DNA from: Bacteroidota bacterium
Lineage (GTDB): Bacteria; Bacteroidota; Bacteroidia; Flavobacteriales; Weeksellaceae
Direction: 5' to 3'
Length of the DNA stretch: 7,755 nucleotides
NCBI GenBank assembly: GCA_023399675.1
Contig: JAEWOM010000177.1
Coordinates: 1 to 7,755 of the forward strand
The number at the start of each line of letters is the position of its first letter. Within the stretch, counting starts at the first letter, position 1. The notes beneath the pieces were generated by a model. The model had not been told where the DNA came from. It was given only the letters and a program-made list of their open reading frames with translations, and searched no databases. Shown one piece after another: positions 5,877-7,755 of the stretch. The position numbers and the translations under genes were made by a program.

Positions 5877-6269
5877 ATGGGAGATACGATCATCAAACCT
5901 GTTATTGCACCGGAAATTTTAGAGCAGCTACAGACACTGACTGAAACTGAAAAGCAGGTTATTGTTCACTGCTGTTTTCCCTGCAGTTATGCGTTGGGCA
6001 GCCTGATCAGGATTTGGCCTTCCACGTATCTGATCGACGAGCGACTCGGCCACATGAGCAAACTGGTACATGCGGATAATATATCGATGTCGCCATTCTG
6101 GACGGAAGTTCCCCCGTTCAAAGATTTCTGGTTTACTCTGATTTTCACCGGATTACCAAAAGACTGTAAAGAATTCAACCTGCAGGAACTGATTGCAGAG
6201 GAAGGCGGGTTTTATGTTCCGAATATCAAACGCAACAGGACGGATATCTACCGTGTAAAAATTACTTAG
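5877..6269 (+). CDS. Uncharacterised 130-residue protein downstream of mqo
   Basis: I do not recognise a named family with known function. The protein is small, probably cytosolic, with no signal peptide or membrane segment. After a helical N-terminus (about 10-30) comes HCCFPCS (31-37), with three cysteines in six residues, then LIRIWPSTYLID (43-54), HADNISMSPFWTEVPP (65-80), FTLIFTGLPKDCKEFNLQEL (86-105) and a closing GGFYVPNIKRNRTDIYRV (110-127). The alternating hydrophobic strands suggest a compact beta-rich domain. The pattern from IRIWPST to NRTDIYRV resembles a small protein I associate with Bacteroidetes genomes, which favours a real gene. It follows mqo by 12 bases without a Shine-Dalgarno, so it likely shares its transcript. 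Its stop region overlaps the opposing CCA-enzyme gene by 8 bases. The cysteines could bind metal, which is speculation. Confidence 0.72.
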   Translation: MGDTIIKPVIAPEILEQLQTLTETEKQVIVHCCFPCSYALGSLIRIWPSTYLIDERLGHMSKLVHADNISMSPFWTEVPPFKDFWFTLIFTGLPKDCKEFNLQELIAEEGGFYVPNIKRNRTDIYRVKIT

Positions 6270-7689
6270 CTATCGGTTTCAGGCCTAATTTTTCTGCCTG
6301 TTGAATAACATAATTCAGTGCTTCGTCAGCGTCATTTCGGATTTCACCATCTAATATCGCTTCCTTCACCTGTTCCTTCAGTATACCGATTTCTTTTCCG
6401 GGAGAAATACCAAAAACTTCCATAATTTTTTCACCGGTAACCGGTGGCTGAAAATTCCTGACTTTGTCTTTCTCTTCCACTTCTTTAATTTTCGCAGCAA
6501 CATATTCGAAATTCTGTCGGTATCGGCGCTGCTTCGCTGTATTTTTAGTGGTAACATCCGACTGACATAAAATCATCAGCTCTTCGAGGTCATCCCCTGC
6601 ATCGAAAAGCAGGCGCCTCAAAGCTGAATCAGAAACGCCGTCGTCAATCAGCGCAATAGGTCTTGCGTGCATTCGAACCATTTTCTGCACGAACTGTAGT
6701 TCACTGCCCAACGGCAGCTTCAGTCTTCTGAAAATTGACTTCAGCATTTTAGAGCCAATAAACTCATGACCATGAAAAGTCCAGCCGGTACCTTCAACGA
6801 ATTTTTTAGTTGAAGCTTTACCGATATCATGCAGCAATGCAGACCAACGCAGCCAGAGATTATCGGTACGACCGGAAATATTATCGAGTACCTCCAGCGT
6901 ATGGTAGAAATTGTCTTTATGGGTTTGGCCATCAATATTCTCAATTCCTTTCAGGTGTACAAGTTCCGGCAGAATTAACTTCATCAAGCCGGTTTCTTCG
7001 AGCAGTTTCAGACCGACCGAAGGTTTCGCGGACAGCATTATTTTGTTAAACTCGACCATGATCCGCTCCATGGAAACAATGGCGATGCGGCCGGCTTCGT
7101 TACGGATTGCTTCCAGCGAGTTTTCTTCGATTTCAAAATTCAGTGTGGTTGCGAAACGGATTGCGCGCATCATTCTGAGCGGATCATCACTGTAGGTTTT
7201 ATGCGGTTCCAGGGGGGTACGAAGAATTTTATCCTGAAGATCCTGTCTTCCGTTGAACGGATCGATCAGCGCTCCGAAATCATCAGTATTCAACGAAATC
7301 GCCATCGCATTTACCGTAAAATCACGGCGCTGCAAATCGTCTGAAAGTAAACCGCTTTCCACCTCGGGCTTGCGTGAATTCTCAGAATAACTCTCCTTTC
7401 GGGCACCTACAAATTCCAGATCGAGACCCTGAAATTTAAACATCGCAGTGCCATAATTCTTAAAAAACGAAACTGTAAGTTCAGGCTTGATCTCGTGTGC
7501 GACGGCTTTAGCGAGCTCTATACCACTTCGTTCTGTTACAAAATCAATATCGGTTAAATCTGTCCTGCCCATCAACAAATCACGCACATAACCGCCTACG
7601 ACGTAAACGGTCTGGTTATTATGCGCAGCCACTTCAGAAATTGTCTTAAAAAGTTGGAAGTGTTTGTTTTGAAGAAGATTTATTTTCAT
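6262..7689 (-). CDS. CCA tRNA nucleotidyltransferase / poly(A) polymerase-family protein with HD domain
   Basis: The 475-residue class II nucleotidyltransferase most likely adds or repairs the 3'-CCA end of tRNA in the cytosol. Numbered from the chosen start, the head has VGGYVRD (31-37), the metal-binding pair DID (47-49), FVGARKESY (93-101), RRDFTVNAMA (121-130) and DPLRMMRAIRFA (169-180). An HD phosphohydrolase domain follows, with YHTLE (His263), LLHDIGK (His287/Asp288) and FHGHEF (305-310). The ATG at 7687-7689 is preferred because homologues I recall begin near MKINL; an upstream in-frame ATG at 7729-7731, with a stop codon just before it, would add 14 residues (MTDESKSCANKDAF) and give 489. 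Neither start has a Shine-Dalgarno. A plain poly(A) polymerase is less likely given the HD domain and phylum. The 3' end overlaps the preceding convergent gene by 8 bases. Confidence 0.9.
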   Translation of the reverse strand: MKINLLQNKHFQLFKTISEVAAHNNQTVYVVGGYVRDLLMGRTDLTDIDFVTERSGIELAKAVAHEIKPELTVSFFKNYGTAMFKFQGLDLEFVGARKESYSENSRKPEVESGLLSDDLQRRDFTVNAMAISLNTDDFGALIDPFNGRQDLQDKILRTPLEPHKTYSDDPLRMMRAIRFATTLNFEIEENSLEAIRNEAGRIAIVSMERIMVEFNKIMLSAKPSVGLKLLEETGLMKLILPELVHLKGIENIDGQTHKDNFYHTLEVLDNISGRTDNLWLRWSALLHDIGKASTKKFVEGTGWTFHGHEFIGSKMLKSIFRRLKLPLGSELQFVQKMVRMHARPIALIDDGVSDSALRRLLFDAGDDLEELMILCQSDVTTKNTAKQRRYRQNFEYVAAKIKEVEEKDKVRNFQPPVTGEKIMEVFGISPGKEIGILKEQVKEAILDGEIRNDADEALNYVIQQAEKLGLKPIAK

Positions 7690-7755
7690 AAAGGCGTCTT
7701 TATTCGCGCAAGACTTTGATTCGTCCGTCATTCCATATTTTTATCACCGACGAAC

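Noticed and set aside
6280..6300. CAGGC / GCCTG hairpin near the convergent stops
   Set aside because: A 5-bp stem with an 11-base loop, inside coding sequence and lacking a T-tail, does not support a terminator.
1..7755. CRISPR array, tRNA, rRNA, insertion sequence, phage or defence cluster
   Set aside because: I saw no regularly spaced repeats, cloverleaf, transposase or terminal inverted repeats. Almost all bases are accounted for by ordinary chromosomal genes.

Overview
The window reads as chromosomal DNA from a member of the Bacteroidetes, most likely a Flavobacteriia of the Chryseobacterium/Kaistella group. Three things suggest this: the protein sequences resemble that group (recognised by eye, not by search), most starts lack a Shine-Dalgarno sequence, and the divergent intergenic region carries TAnnTTTG-type -7 promoter elements. 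Genes are densely packed, the content is mainly housekeeping, and no rRNA, tRNA, CRISPR array, insertion sequence or phage module is visible.

Layout. Positions 1-329 hold the 3' end of a UDP-2,3-diacylglucosamine diphosphatase gene (lipid A synthesis). It is followed after 16 bases by a LuxE/PaaK-like acyl-protein synthetase gene (346-1353), which has the only good Shine-Dalgarno in the window. A small gene at 1441-1983 encodes a PD-(D/E)XK-like, MmcB-like protein. Facing it is a minus-strand gene (2031-3110) for a membrane-anchored M23 peptidase, with a probable terminator hairpin between the two stops. The 178-base divergent region 3111-3288 carries a -7-like element for each side and a perfect 12-bp palindrome. 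Rightward from it runs a tight cluster: gpsA (3289-4338), mqo (4359-5864) and an unrecognised 130-residue gene (5877-6269). The last gene overlaps tail-to-tail by 8 bases with a minus-strand CCA-adding enzyme/poly(A) polymerase-family gene with an HD domain (6262-7689, or 7731 with the upstream ATG).

How the genes relate. Several products serve the envelope and central metabolism: lipid A synthesis, peptidoglycan cutting, glycerol-3-phosphate for phospholipids, and malate oxidation feeding electrons to quinone. The gpsA-mqo-unknown cluster is probably one transcript, inferred from gaps of 20 and 12 bases. No stretch over 300 bases is gene-free; the longest gap is the divergent region.

I found no clear new multi-gene system. 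The points most worth a second look are the roughly 110-residue Ala/Pro/Lys-rich insertion splitting the M23 catalytic domain, the palindrome between divergent promoters, the LuxE-like enzyme next to a lipid A gene, the MmcB-like protein, and the unknown protein behind mqo.
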